The notes beneath the pieces are model-generated. The model was given only the letters and a program-made list of their open reading frames with translations, ran no database searches and was not told the origin of the DNA. The position numbers and the translations under genes are program-made. Positions 1-5,744 of a stretch of 7,993 bases of DNA are shown one piece after another (the first letter of the stretch is position 1; each line of letters opens with the position of its first letter). Source of the DNA: JBBAEA01 sp041656175 (GTDB taxonomy: Bacteria; Myxococcota_A; Bradymonadia; UBA4248); the NCBI GenBank assembly GCA_041656175.1, contig JBBAEA010000149.1, positions 1 to 7,993 of the forward strand, given 5' to 3'.

Positions 1-35
1 TGCGAACAAGAAAAAAAACCGTAGGTTTTTCATGA

Positions 36-91
36 GACTAGATTTGCGCAATCGAACGCAAGCCTGCGTGAGTGCAGCGCAAATCGTAGTC
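36..91. repeat. Composite palindrome with nested hairpin
   Basis: The outer arms are GACTA+GATTTGCGC (36-49) and GCGCAAATC+G+TAGTC (77-91). They pair over 14 bases with a single bulged G at 86. Inside them a second perfect stem forms, ACGCA (56-60) with TGCGT (65-69) around an AGCC loop. No T-run follows it on either strand, so it is not a standard terminator. It could be a structured RNA, a cruciform or an intergenic repeat copy. The pairing is seen directly in the sequence; its role is unknown. Confidence 0.6.
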
Positions 92-190
92 GGAATTGAG
101 GAACTGAGCCCTTAGAACCCTTTTTTGTGTGTAGACTATTGAATTTATTGACCTTATTTTGAAAACTCGCCTGACTTTCTTACTTTAATC

Positions 191-225
191 AGGGGCAGGC
201 TTGAAAGCTTCCCCCTACTGTTTTT
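191..225 (+). terminator. Possible terminator hairpin, G/C-armed
   Basis: AGGGGCAGGCTT (191-202) pairs with AAGCTTCCCCCT (205-216) over twelve positions, with one C-C mismatch and one G-T wobble around a two-base loop. Then come ACTG and five T's (221-225). The T-run is on the plus strand, which would stop a transcript entering from the left. In the direction of the prepilin peptidase gene the hairpin is followed only by GATTAAAG, so termination there would be weak. It could equally be a dispersed repeat, because similar G5/C5 arms occur at 1417-1465 and 7876-7893. Confidence 0.4.
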
Positions 226-269
226 GCATTAATGAGAGCATCCTTAGCGCATGCACTGTATTTATCATT

Positions 270-1286
270 TCATAGTGGCCAAAAACCGACAAAGCCCCAC
301 GGGCTTAGGGCGCCGCCGGTCATTATTTTTAGCGCCCACGGTGCGATGAAGAGGTACTCGATGGCGGCCAGTGCGATGAATGGGCCAAAGGGTAGAGCCA
401 GAGTGCGTATGCTGCCTTCTTCGCTGGGGAAGTTTTCCTCTTCTTTGGAGTTTTCTGTACCGTCTACATCGTTTTTCAAAACTTCATTTCGGAAAAGAGC
501 AAATTCTTCGTGTTTTTTTTGTTGTTTTTTGCCAAAGACAATACCGAGTGCGGCGGCCACAATACCTTGCAGCGAAGCGGCCAAGAAGATAAAGGCGAGC
601 GACTGCCAGCCCAAGAATGCTCCGACCATGGCCATCATTCCGATGTCTCCGCCACCCATGCCTATGCGTTTAGTGCACAAGTAGTAAAAAGCGATGATTA
701 AAAACACGATGCCAGCGCCAAATAAGGCTCCCAGCAAGGCATCTAAAACGGCGATGTTTCCCACCAAATCGGCGAAGGGGTAGCGTTCGGGAAGTAGGTA
801 AGCGAACAAAATACCGAGCAATGCGAAGGGGTAGCAAATCTCTGGAGGTAACTCTGTGTATTTTAGATCAATCAACATCAGCGCAATGCAGGCGAATACC
901 AGCAAGAACAGAAAGAAGAATGCCATGAGTAAAAGTGCTAATTCCTCTACGCTGTGTAGGTAGGCAAAACGCGGTAAAAAGATCTGCAGCGCTAAGGCAG
1001 TACCTAAAACCATCGTTACGAATTCAACAACAGGGTATTGAACTGAAATTTTAGTTTTACATTGTCTGCATTTTCCGCCTAAAATTAGCCACGAGAGTAT
1101 AGGGATGTTGTCGTAGGCTTTAATTGGAGTTTCGCAGTTGGGGCATGAGCTTGGAGGCCAGAGTATAGAACGTTTCGCAGGGATGCGGTAGATAACTACG
1201 TTACAAAACGAGCCCATAGCCGCCGAAAAAAGCGAACAAAAAAAAATGATTAAGGCAAGAAATGCGTTAGAATTCAGTAATTCCAT
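270..1286 (-). CDS. pilD: Prepilin peptidase (A24 family, PilD/GspO type)
   Basis: This is an inner-membrane aspartic protease that cleaves the leader of type IV prepilins or type II secretion pseudopilins. In this family the N-terminal domain usually also methylates the new N-terminus. Both catalytic aspartates are visible: D140 in IDLKYTELP and D214 in the GMGGGD motif. The N-terminal domain has the family GSFCNVVIYRIP segment (26-36) and the zinc-site cysteines C48, C51, C73 and C76, so it looks like the full bifunctional form. Several hydrophobic helices follow, and LPFGPFIALAA (298-308) is the usual late motif. Two things are unusual: the residue after GGGDI is G instead of the common K, and a charged insert of about 45 residues (252-296) sits between late membrane segments. 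At 338 residues it is longer than many relatives. The start is nearly forced: an in-frame TAA lies nine codons upstream, and later Met codons would remove the first membrane helix. No clear Shine-Dalgarno is present. Confidence 0.93.
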   Translation of the reverse strand: MELLNSNAFLALIIFFCSLFSAAMGSFCNVVIYRIPAKRSILWPPSSCPNCETPIKAYDNIPILSWLILGGKCRQCKTKISVQYPVVEFVTMVLGTALALQIFLPRFAYLHSVEELALLLMAFFFLFLLVFACIALMLIDLKYTELPPEICYPFALLGILFAYLLPERYPFADLVGNIAVLDALLGALFGAGIVFLIIAFYYLCTKRIGMGGGDIGMMAMVGAFLGWQSLAFIFLAASLQGIVAAALGIVFGKKQQKKHEEFALFRNEVLKNDVDGTENSKEEENFPSEEGSIRTLALPFGPFIALAAIEYLFIAPWALKIMTGGALSPWGFVGFWPL

Positions 1287-1293
1287 AAAGAAG

Positions 1294-1420
1294 GCTTTGC
1301 ACGGATCGATTTAAGAAGCACAAAAAATATTGAGAGTTTTTCGCGAGAGTATACTTTTTGTGTAAGAAGAAAAAGAGTTTTCCCAATCCCCAAAAAGCTA
1401 AATTAGAGAGCTTTGCACGG
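1294..1420 (+). repeat. 11-base direct repeat pair, GCTTTGCACGG
   Basis: GCTTTGCACGG occurs at 1294-1304, just upstream of the prepilin peptidase start, and again at 1410-1420, where it runs into the left arm of the 1417-1465 palindrome. The copies start 116 bases apart. A close variant, GCTTTGCGCGGG, lies at 7909-7920 near the right end of the window. This may be a footprint of a short intergenic repeat family or of a regulator site. The identity is exact; the meaning is inference. Confidence 0.45.
1348..1353 (-). promoter_or_regulatory. Candidate -10 box for prepilin peptidase
   Basis: Read on the minus strand this is TATACT, five of six bases of the sigma70 -10 consensus. It lies about 60 bases upstream of the ATG at 1286. 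No good -35 hexamer is seen at 16-18 bases upstream, so the call rests on the -10 alone. It fits with the gene being transcribed separately from the lipoprotein gene upstream. Confidence 0.3.
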
Positions 1421-1465
1421 GGGAAACCCTTTTCTTTGTGCCAAAGAACAGATGTTTCCCCCCGT
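1417..1465. repeat. Composite G5/C6 palindrome with inner stem
   Basis: The outer arms ACGGGGGAAAC (1417-1427) and GTTTCCCCCCGT (1454-1465) pair over eleven bases with one extra C. An inner perfect stem, TTCTTTG (1432-1438) with CAAAGAA (1442-1448), closes a TGC loop. It has the same two-level design as the elements at 36-91 and 5408-5456, and its G5AA/TTC5 arms resemble those at 191-216 and 7876-7893. No T-run follows on either strand. It may be a repeat element or a structured RNA. Confidence 0.55.
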
Positions 1466-1558
1466 ACCCCCCTTCCCCAAAGAAAGCACTCTTTTAAGCG
1501 CTTTTCGAATAAAATGTCATTCCATCTTCACCTTGCCTTATTTTATTAGCATTCTTAG

Positions 1559-1600
1559 CTTAAATTTCTCTACAAAATGCTTAAATTTCTCTACAAAATG
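1559..1600 (+). repeat. Perfect 21-base tandem duplication
   Basis: A 21-base unit beginning CTTAAATTTCTC and ending TACAAAATG occurs twice with no spacer and no mismatch, at 1559-1579 and 1580-1600. Perfect identity in AT-rich non-coding DNA suggests recent duplication, for example by replication slippage. The end of the second unit forms the left arm of the hairpin at 1593-1611. Confidence 0.9.
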
Positions 1601-1611
1601 TCTCATTTTGT
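1593..1611 (-). terminator. AT-rich hairpin after lipoprotein gene
   Basis: ACAAAATG (1593-1600) and CATTTTGT (1604-1611) form a perfect 8-base stem with a three-base loop. It lies about 60 bases downstream of the stop of the minus-strand lipoprotein gene. Only two of the eight pairs are G-C, and there is no clean T-run on the minus strand, so terminator function is doubtful. Confidence 0.3.
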
Positions 1612-1672
1612 TTAAAACTGTATCGGATTTGTAAAATTAAATTCACAATTTCTAGCAGTGCAAAGGTCTCAA

Positions 1673-3061
1673 TTATTCAAAAAAGTAAGTAGCTTCTTCT
1701 CCATTTTTTTCGATGCATTCGTCGACGTATTTGATGAGTTCGTCGCGCTGATTCCAGAAGGTTTGGAAGCGTTCACGCTCGAAGGGCGATGATTTTGGGA
1801 ATAGGAATTCTAGGGTGTCTTCGAATTCGAGATTTTTGATGCTGTCTATAGTTAATCGAGAGAATCGGGAGATGTCTCTGAGGTTTTTGAGTGGCTTTGG
1901 GTTTGGTGTTCGTGGGAAGGAGGCACCGTTATCGATGGAGACAAATTTTCCGTTAGATATTTGGCAGTTTATTCCCCAAAAGTTCGGCACACCGCTAAAT
2001 CTGTCCCAGTTGTTAGATAAGAAGTCAAAGACGATGAGGTTAGAGATTTGGAGGCTAAGATTATAGAGCTCTAGCCCTTGGAGGTGCTCTTCCCATTGGG
2101 GGCGTAGTTTTTTGCCTAAGGGGTGTTTTTTAGCGAAGCTATCGATGATGGTGCTTGCGGCTGTAGTTTTTAGCGTTTCTTTTTCGGTGGTATTGAGCCA
2201 AGGTTTCCATATGGAGCTAAACTCAATGGGAAAGACGGTGTAGGATTTGACCCAATCTTTATAAGTGGCGTGGACGTAGTCTTTTCCATCTTCGTTATTT
2301 CGCAGGTAGCTAAGATCCTTGAGTTCACCCATGGGGTTGGATTTTATGCGTCGATACAGTGAAACGAAATGGTTATAATCGATATAAACGTGGAAATTTC
2401 GTGGAATATCGTATTGACAGTGAATCAGGGGGCACAATCTGTAGGCAGCGATTTCTGAGCGATAGTTGGATTGAAGGCGCGTTTGTTGTGGTTTGAGTGC
2501 GGCGATAGTTTCGGAGTCTTTAATGACGCGGAACACGAGAGTTGAGCCACCACCGAGCAGTTTAAGGGATGTCAGATCTTCTTGAGGGATAAGTTGTCGG
2601 GGTGGGGCGTTGAGGTCTGGATCTTTGCGTAGGTTATCGTGGTAGCTTTTTGTGAGTAGGGGGTTATTTGGGTTTTGTATCAGACCTTGGTCTAAAATGA
2701 TGCGTGCCTTTGTGAAATCCGAATTTTGCTGAAGATATTCGGCGTAGGCTTGGTATATTTGTGGGATTTTGGCCATATTTATCGCATCTTCGTATATAAG
2801 CGATAAATCGTGTTCTTGCTTCTCGGCTAGCCTTTGGAGTGTAGTGAGCAACTCTTCGGTACTAAGGCTAGTGGCTGCGTTGAGGGATAGTTTTACTTTG
2901 CTTGCAGCGCTTCGGATAACGTTTGCTTCGGGGTTTTCTAAGAGCTTTTCTAACTCTTGGACTTTATCGTTTTTTGGCTCGTTTTTCGAGAAACAAGAAG
3001 AAAGTGCGAGATTTAGAGCGATTAACGCTAAAAGTACGAAATAATTACGCGATGTTCTCAT
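1673..3061 (-). CDS. Lipoprotein with TPR-like helices and FAM20C-like kinase fold
   Basis: This is a predicted exported lipoprotein of 462 residues. A basic start (MRTSRNYF), a hydrophobic stretch and the lipobox LSSC place the lipidated cysteine at C23. Residues 99-144 read like one tetratricopeptide repeat (AYAEYLQQNSDFTKARIILDQ). From about residue 160 the pattern fits the FAM20/HipA/PI4-kinase-like fold: glycine-rich loop LLGGGST (168-174), lysine K190, glutamate E203 in RSEIAAYRL, NNWDR (350-354) and SIDNGASF (376-383). In FAM20C the matching motifs are DRH and LDNG, with catalytic and metal-binding aspartates, here D353 and D377. The histidine after DR is replaced by phenylalanine, so activity is uncertain. 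I chose the ATG at 3061 because an upstream ATG at 3094 overlaps a TATAAT box and lacks a ribosome binding site, while AAGGA lies 13 bases before the chosen start. The substrate is unknown. A pseudokinase or scaffold role is an alternative. Confidence 0.7.
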   Translation of the reverse strand: MRTSRNYFVLLALIALNLALSSCFSKNEPKNDKVQELEKLLENPEANVIRSAASKVKLSLNAATSLSTEELLTTLQRLAEKQEHDLSLIYEDAINMAKIPQIYQAYAEYLQQNSDFTKARIILDQGLIQNPNNPLLTKSYHDNLRKDPDLNAPPRQLIPQEDLTSLKLLGGGSTLVFRVIKDSETIAALKPQQTRLQSNYRSEIAAYRLCPLIHCQYDIPRNFHVYIDYNHFVSLYRRIKSNPMGELKDLSYLRNNEDGKDYVHATYKDWVKSYTVFPIEFSSIWKPWLNTTEKETLKTTAASTIIDSFAKKHPLGKKLRPQWEEHLQGLELYNLSLQISNLIVFDFLSNNWDRFSGVPNFWGINCQISNGKFVSIDNGASFPRTPNPKPLKNLRDISRFSRLTIDSIKNLEFEDTLEFLFPKSSPFERERFQTFWNQRDELIKYVDECIEKNGEEATYFFE

Positions 3062-3092
3062 AATATTTTGCATTTCCTTATCATTGCTCAGC

Positions 3093-3098
3093 ATTATA
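3093..3098 (-). promoter_or_regulatory. Candidate -10 box (TATAAT) for the lipoprotein gene
   Basis: On the minus strand this is a perfect TATAAT, about 30 bases before the chosen start at 3061. It overlaps the alternative ATG at 3092-3094, so a transcript made from it would begin downstream of that codon. This supports the shorter protein. No convincing -35 hexamer is seen at the usual distance. Confidence 0.4.
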
Positions 3099-3232
3099 AA
3101 GAAGGAAGTACTATGCTTGGCGCCATGACTTAGGTTTTGAGTGCTGTAGTATTCTCAAGCGCTAAATTCTGTTTGTGAATATTGAAGTTTTGAAAGTATA
3201 ACTCTTTTTTACGAAGTTTATTCTATGTCTTT

Positions 3233-5332
3233 CTACTCCAAAACTTTCAAAGTGAAATACTGCTCATCTGGTTTAATTTGGTCAATTTGTAGCGTTAAGC
3301 TACTTCCGATGGGGTAGCGTTTTCGCGTGCTAACGCTGGCGCGAAGCTGTGTTTCGTCCAAAACGACTTGTGCGATCTGTGCGTTGTTGGAGGTGTAGGC
3401 AATGAGCGTTGCCGCAATGGTTTTGTCGCTTTCTTGTTTTAGGTAGAGCAAGAGGGCGTCGCGTCTAGATTCCGACATGGCGGCTTTGGCGTCACCGAGT
3501 GCGGCTTCAGAGGCAGATAGAATGTTTGTGGCATATTCCTCGTCGGTGATGGGGGTATTTTCGAGTATCTGCTGCTCGATCTGGTACTGCGCGAAGAGAT
3601 CAGCGTAGCGGCGCAGCGGGCTAGAAATCTGCAGGTACGCATCCACGCCCAAGCCAGCGTGCGCATCGGGGGAGTGCGTACTGACGGCGGGCATCATAGA
3701 GCGGCGCATGGCGATGCTGCGCAAGGTGTTGTTGGGGAGAGCGTCGAGTTCGGCTTGGCTAGGGAAGTTAATGGGTTGCGCTTGAGCGCGGTAGAGCACG
3801 CGTAGATGGTGTTTGGCACTAAATTTAGCAGCGGCGGTATTGGCGAGTAGCATACACTCGGATACGAGGTTTCTGCTCATCATGTTGTTGTCGATGGGCT
3901 GGAGTTTAATGCGTTGACTTTGGGGGTCTATGCTAATTTTCGACTCTGGCGCGTCGATATCAATGGCGCCTTGCGCGATTCGATTTTGCTGTAAGCTCTC
4001 AGTGATTTCATGAATGATTCTAAGCTCTTCTGCAAGACTTGTTGAAGAGAATTCTAGAAGTTCTTCTACCTCTTCATAGCTTAAACGATGGGATACCCTG
4101 ATAATGCTTGGAACGATTTCGACATCTAAGCACTGCCACTCATCATCGAAGACAAAGAGAAAACTTAAAGCATGGCGCTGCACGCCGCAGCAGAGGCTAG
4201 CTTTATCGTAGCTGATGCGCTCTGGAAGCATCGTAATGACGCCTTGCGGTATGTAGATCGAGCTTGCGCGTCGCCTTGCCGCGCGCTCAATAGCAGAATC
4301 AAAGGGAATGATGCTAGCAGGCGACGCGATGTGTACGCCAAGCTCCAGCTTAGTATCATCAATCCTTCGTATCGAGAGCGCGTCATCGATCTCCATGGTA
4401 TCGGGGTCATCGATCGAAAAACAGCGCAAGTTACTCAGATCACGTCTGCGTTCAAAATCTAAAGTAGATTCTAGTAAAGCTTCTGTTTCCTCATCAATTT
4501 CGGCAGAAAACTCGATAGGGATCCTATACTTTTTAAGCGCAATATTGCTGTCCGCCCCCCAGTATCCGCTTTCGCGCAAAAACGCCCTAGCCCTATAGTG
4601 CGCAGTCCCCTGAAAGTTGAGTTCTTGGCGCTTTTGCAGCGTCCCTAGCAAGCGCTCAGCTTCATCCTTGTGCTTGGATTCATCCACCCCGTAAAGCGCA
4701 TAGTCCTCGATCAGCGCCCACGCATCCCTAGCTGCGCGATCCTCTAAAACCGCAGCCAACGCCTCGGTTCGCCGTTCTGGATCTTGCGCAAAAATCGCTT
4801 CCGCCAAGTCCGCGAACTCTTGGGCAAAGGCTTCCCGTTCCTCGATTATTCGTTGCTGGGTGATGCACTCTTCGACCGTCGACTGGGGGCGAGGAATATA
4901 TTCTGCGGGATTAAGCGCTTTAAAATAAATTTTATCCTCTCTTAGCGCGCGGATAGCGCTCAATTGTTGGAGTGCTTCAAGTTTGGAGAAGAAAAACTCA
5001 GCAGCATCATCTACATGTATCGCAGTGTTCTCATCGTCTTTAAGGAGCTCCCAAAGCATAGCGATGTCGCATGTTTTACTTTGCTCAAGCGCACGTAAAC
5101 TAAGTGCATGCATTTCACTAATAAGCATACTCTCTGGCCAAGACGGGTCTAGGCGCAATTTTAAGATATGGTTAATCTGTTTTTGAGCAATAATGCTGCT
5201 GCGGCCACTTTCGAGTAAAACTCTGTAGCGCCCTGCTTTGGCTTCATTGGCAAGAACGGTGGCTAAAAAAAACCTGCCTTTTTCGGCTATCTCTAGGACG
5301 TCGCCCTCTCGTATGAGCGCTGCTGTGGACAT
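3233..5332 (-). CDS. RNase II/R-family 3'-5' exoribonuclease
   Basis: This is a hydrolytic, processive 3'-5' RNA-degrading enzyme acting in the cytoplasm. The RNB catalytic domain covers roughly residues 300-625. Its acidic metal site is at 308-317 (DDPDTMEIDD), and the late SSPLRRYADL motif (570-579) carries the catalytic-region arginines. Compared with E. coli RNase II D201/D207/D209/D210, the residues here are D308, E314, D316 and D317, so one aspartate is a glutamate. The C-terminal 65 residues look like a degenerate S1 RNA-binding domain. The N-terminus lacks clear cold-shock domains. A small beta-rich segment (8-58) is followed by a helical stretch (65-260), which resembles the cyanobacterial and Deinococcus RNase II-like subgroup more than E. 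coli RNase R. At 699 residues it is complete. AAAGG lies about 11 bases before the ATG. It is separated from both neighbours by long spacers, so it is probably transcribed alone. Confidence 0.92.
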   Translation of the reverse strand: MSTAALIREGDVLEIAEKGRFFLATVLANEAKAGRYRVLLESGRSSIIAQKQINHILKLRLDPSWPESMLISEMHALSLRALEQSKTCDIAMLWELLKDDENTAIHVDDAAEFFFSKLEALQQLSAIRALREDKIYFKALNPAEYIPRPQSTVEECITQQRIIEEREAFAQEFADLAEAIFAQDPERRTEALAAVLEDRAARDAWALIEDYALYGVDESKHKDEAERLLGTLQKRQELNFQGTAHYRARAFLRESGYWGADSNIALKKYRIPIEFSAEIDEETEALLESTLDFERRRDLSNLRCFSIDDPDTMEIDDALSIRRIDDTKLELGVHIASPASIIPFDSAIERAARRRASSIYIPQGVITMLPERISYDKASLCCGVQRHALSFLFVFDDEWQCLDVEIVPSIIRVSHRLSYEEVEELLEFSSTSLAEELRIIHEITESLQQNRIAQGAIDIDAPESKISIDPQSQRIKLQPIDNNMMSRNLVSECMLLANTAAAKFSAKHHLRVLYRAQAQPINFPSQAELDALPNNTLRSIAMRRSMMPAVSTHSPDAHAGLGVDAYLQISSPLRRYADLFAQYQIEQQILENTPITDEEYATNILSASEAALGDAKAAMSESRRDALLLYLKQESDKTIAATLIAYTSNNAQIAQVVLDETQLRASVSTRKRYPIGSSLTLQIDQIKPDEQYFTLKVLE

Positions 5333-5367
5333 CGTCTATTGAACCTTTATGCTAAAAGTAATTCACC

Positions 5368-5382
5368 TTTGCCAAGGGCAAA
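5368..5382. other. Small perfect hairpin upstream of RNase gene
   Basis: TTTGCC (5368-5373) and GGCAAA (5377-5382) form a 6-base stem around AAG. It lies 36-50 bases upstream of the RNase start and so may be in its leader. Some RNase genes are controlled through their own leader RNA, but that is only an analogy here. Confidence 0.35.
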
Positions 5383-5407
5383 AGCGCGTGGAGTCTACGA
5401 CAAAAGC

Positions 5408-5456
5408 AAGTTTTAGCCAAGAAGCTCGTTATGCGAGAACTTGCGCGCTGAAACTT
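5408..5456. repeat. Composite hairpin in RNase upstream region
   Basis: The outer arms AAGTTTTAGC (5408-5417) and GCTGAAACTT (5447-5456) pair over ten positions with one G-T wobble. Inside them CAAG (5418-5421) pairs with CTTG (5440-5443), and CTCG (5425-5428) with CGAG (5434-5437) around a TTATG loop. No T-run follows on either strand. It could be an RNA structure in the RNase leader on the minus strand, or a copy of an intergenic repeat, since its nested design is like 36-91 and 1417-1465. Confidence 0.55.
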
Positions 5457-5587
5457 AGCCCTCACTAATCAGAGCATCCCTAAGCCCTTATTTGCTCTCA
5501 TATCTGGGGTCACTAGACCTCACTCGTTGCAAAATAAGTCAAAGAAGCGCATGGCGCAAAACACAAAATAGCCTTGGTATTCAATGG

Positions 5588-5653
5588 TATTGCATGAGAA
5601 CGCCTGAGAAAGCGTTGGATAAAAGATCTTGATCTTGGGAACGAATATTGCAT
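5588..5653 (+). repeat. TATTGCAT direct repeat pair
   Basis: TATTGCAT occurs at 5588-5595 and 5646-5653 with similar following bases (GAGAAC and ACAAC). The copies start 58 bases apart, upstream of the 303-residue gene, and the second falls inside the spacer of the candidate promoter. Regulator half-sites are possible, but an 8-base AT-rich match can arise by chance. Confidence 0.3.
5623..5636. promoter_or_regulatory. Palindrome AAGATC-TT-GATCTT, possible operator
   Basis: Two perfect 6-base arms flank a two-base centre. The right arm overlaps the candidate -35 box (5635-5640) of the plus-strand gene, which is a place where a bound repressor would block transcription. No regulator gene is present in the window. 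Confidence 0.3.
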
Positions 5654-5664
5654 ACAACTATGCT
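5635..5664 (+). promoter_or_regulatory. Weak candidate promoter for 303-residue gene
   Basis: TTGGGA (5635-5640) and TATGCT (5659-5664) each match four of six consensus bases with an 18-base spacer. Transcription would start near 5671, leaving a leader of roughly 75 bases that includes the hairpin at 5677-5692. Confidence 0.25.
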
Positions 5665-5676
5665 GAGGATTTGTGT

Positions 5677-5705
5677 AGGCTTTGCTTAGCCTCATTTGAT
5701 TTTTT
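5677..5705 (+). terminator. Hairpin plus T-run in leader, possible attenuator
   Basis: AGGCT (5677-5681) pairs with AGCCT (5688-5692) around TTGCTT. Six T's follow at 5700-5705 after an 8-base gap. An upstream TGAGG (5664-5668) could compete for the CCTCA at 5690-5694. The layout resembles a weak terminator or attenuator just before the coding region. The short stem and the gap to the T-run make this uncertain. Confidence 0.3.
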
Positions 5706-5731
5706 ATAGTGGTGCTTCAAAAGCAAGAAAG

Positions 5732-5737
5732 AAGGAG
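5732..5737 (+). promoter_or_regulatory. Strong ribosome binding site fixing the start at 5745
   Basis: AAGGAG sits seven bases before the ATG at 5745. The open frame extends upstream to a GTG at 5709, but that codon has no such site, so the start at 5745 is preferred. Confidence 0.85.
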
Positions 5738-5744
5738 CGTCGAT

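Larger units (their letters stand above)
1..269. other. Non-coding left edge with three hairpins
   Basis: I see no convincing gene here. The stretch holds a small A/T-flanked hairpin at 14-30 (AAAAACC, loop GTA, GGTTTTT), a large two-level palindrome at 36-91, and a G/C-armed hairpin followed by a T-run at 191-225. The prepilin peptidase gene ends at 270 on the minus strand, so part of this is its 3' flank. The hairpin at 14-30 has only two G-C pairs and is at best a weak terminator for a gene lying off the left edge. Confidence 0.6.
1287..1672. other. Long non-coding spacer with repeats
   Basis: I see no believable gene here. The small open frames on the plus strand (for example 1358-1549) have no ribosome binding site and a composition that follows the repeats. 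The spacer carries a -10-like box for the prepilin peptidase, a direct repeat GCTTTGCACGG at 1294-1304 and 1410-1420, a composite palindrome at 1417-1465, a tandem duplication at 1559-1600 and a hairpin at 1593-1611. Confidence 0.65.
5333..5744. other. Divergent intergenic region, no gene seen
   Basis: This 412-base spacer lies between the minus-strand RNase gene and the plus-strand 303-residue gene, so it must hold promoters in both directions. I see no credible gene; a 60-codon minus-strand frame at 5513-5695 has no ribosome binding site or recognisable features. The stretch holds a small hairpin (5368-5382), a large composite hairpin (5408-5456), an AAGATC-TT-GATCTT palindrome (5623-5636), two TATTGCAT copies (5588-5595, 5646-5653), and a hairpin with a T-run (5677-5705). 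Confidence 0.65.

Noticed and set aside
36..91. Integron attC site
   Set aside because: The palindrome lacks the inverse core and core motifs (GTTRRRY type) expected at attC ends, and there is no integrase or cassette layout.
1358..1634. Two short plus-strand open frames in the spacer (63 and 73 codons)
   Set aside because: No ribosome binding site; the frames run through palindromes and a tandem repeat, and the products look like translated repeat DNA.
3061..3094. Eleven-residue N-terminal extension of the lipoprotein starting at 3094
   Set aside because: It would place charged residues before the signal peptide, lacks a ribosome binding site, and its ATG overlaps a TATAAT box.
270..5332. 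A single operon of the three minus-strand genes
   Set aside because: Spacers of 171 and 386 bases with separate -10-like boxes and unrelated functions argue for separate transcripts.
5513..5695. A 60-codon minus-strand frame in the divergent spacer
   Set aside because: No Shine-Dalgarno, no recognisable motif, and it covers likely promoter elements of the plus-strand gene.
5709..5744. GTG start at 5709 for the 303-residue protein
   Set aside because: The extension would read through the AAGGAG ribosome binding site placed ideally for the ATG at 5745.
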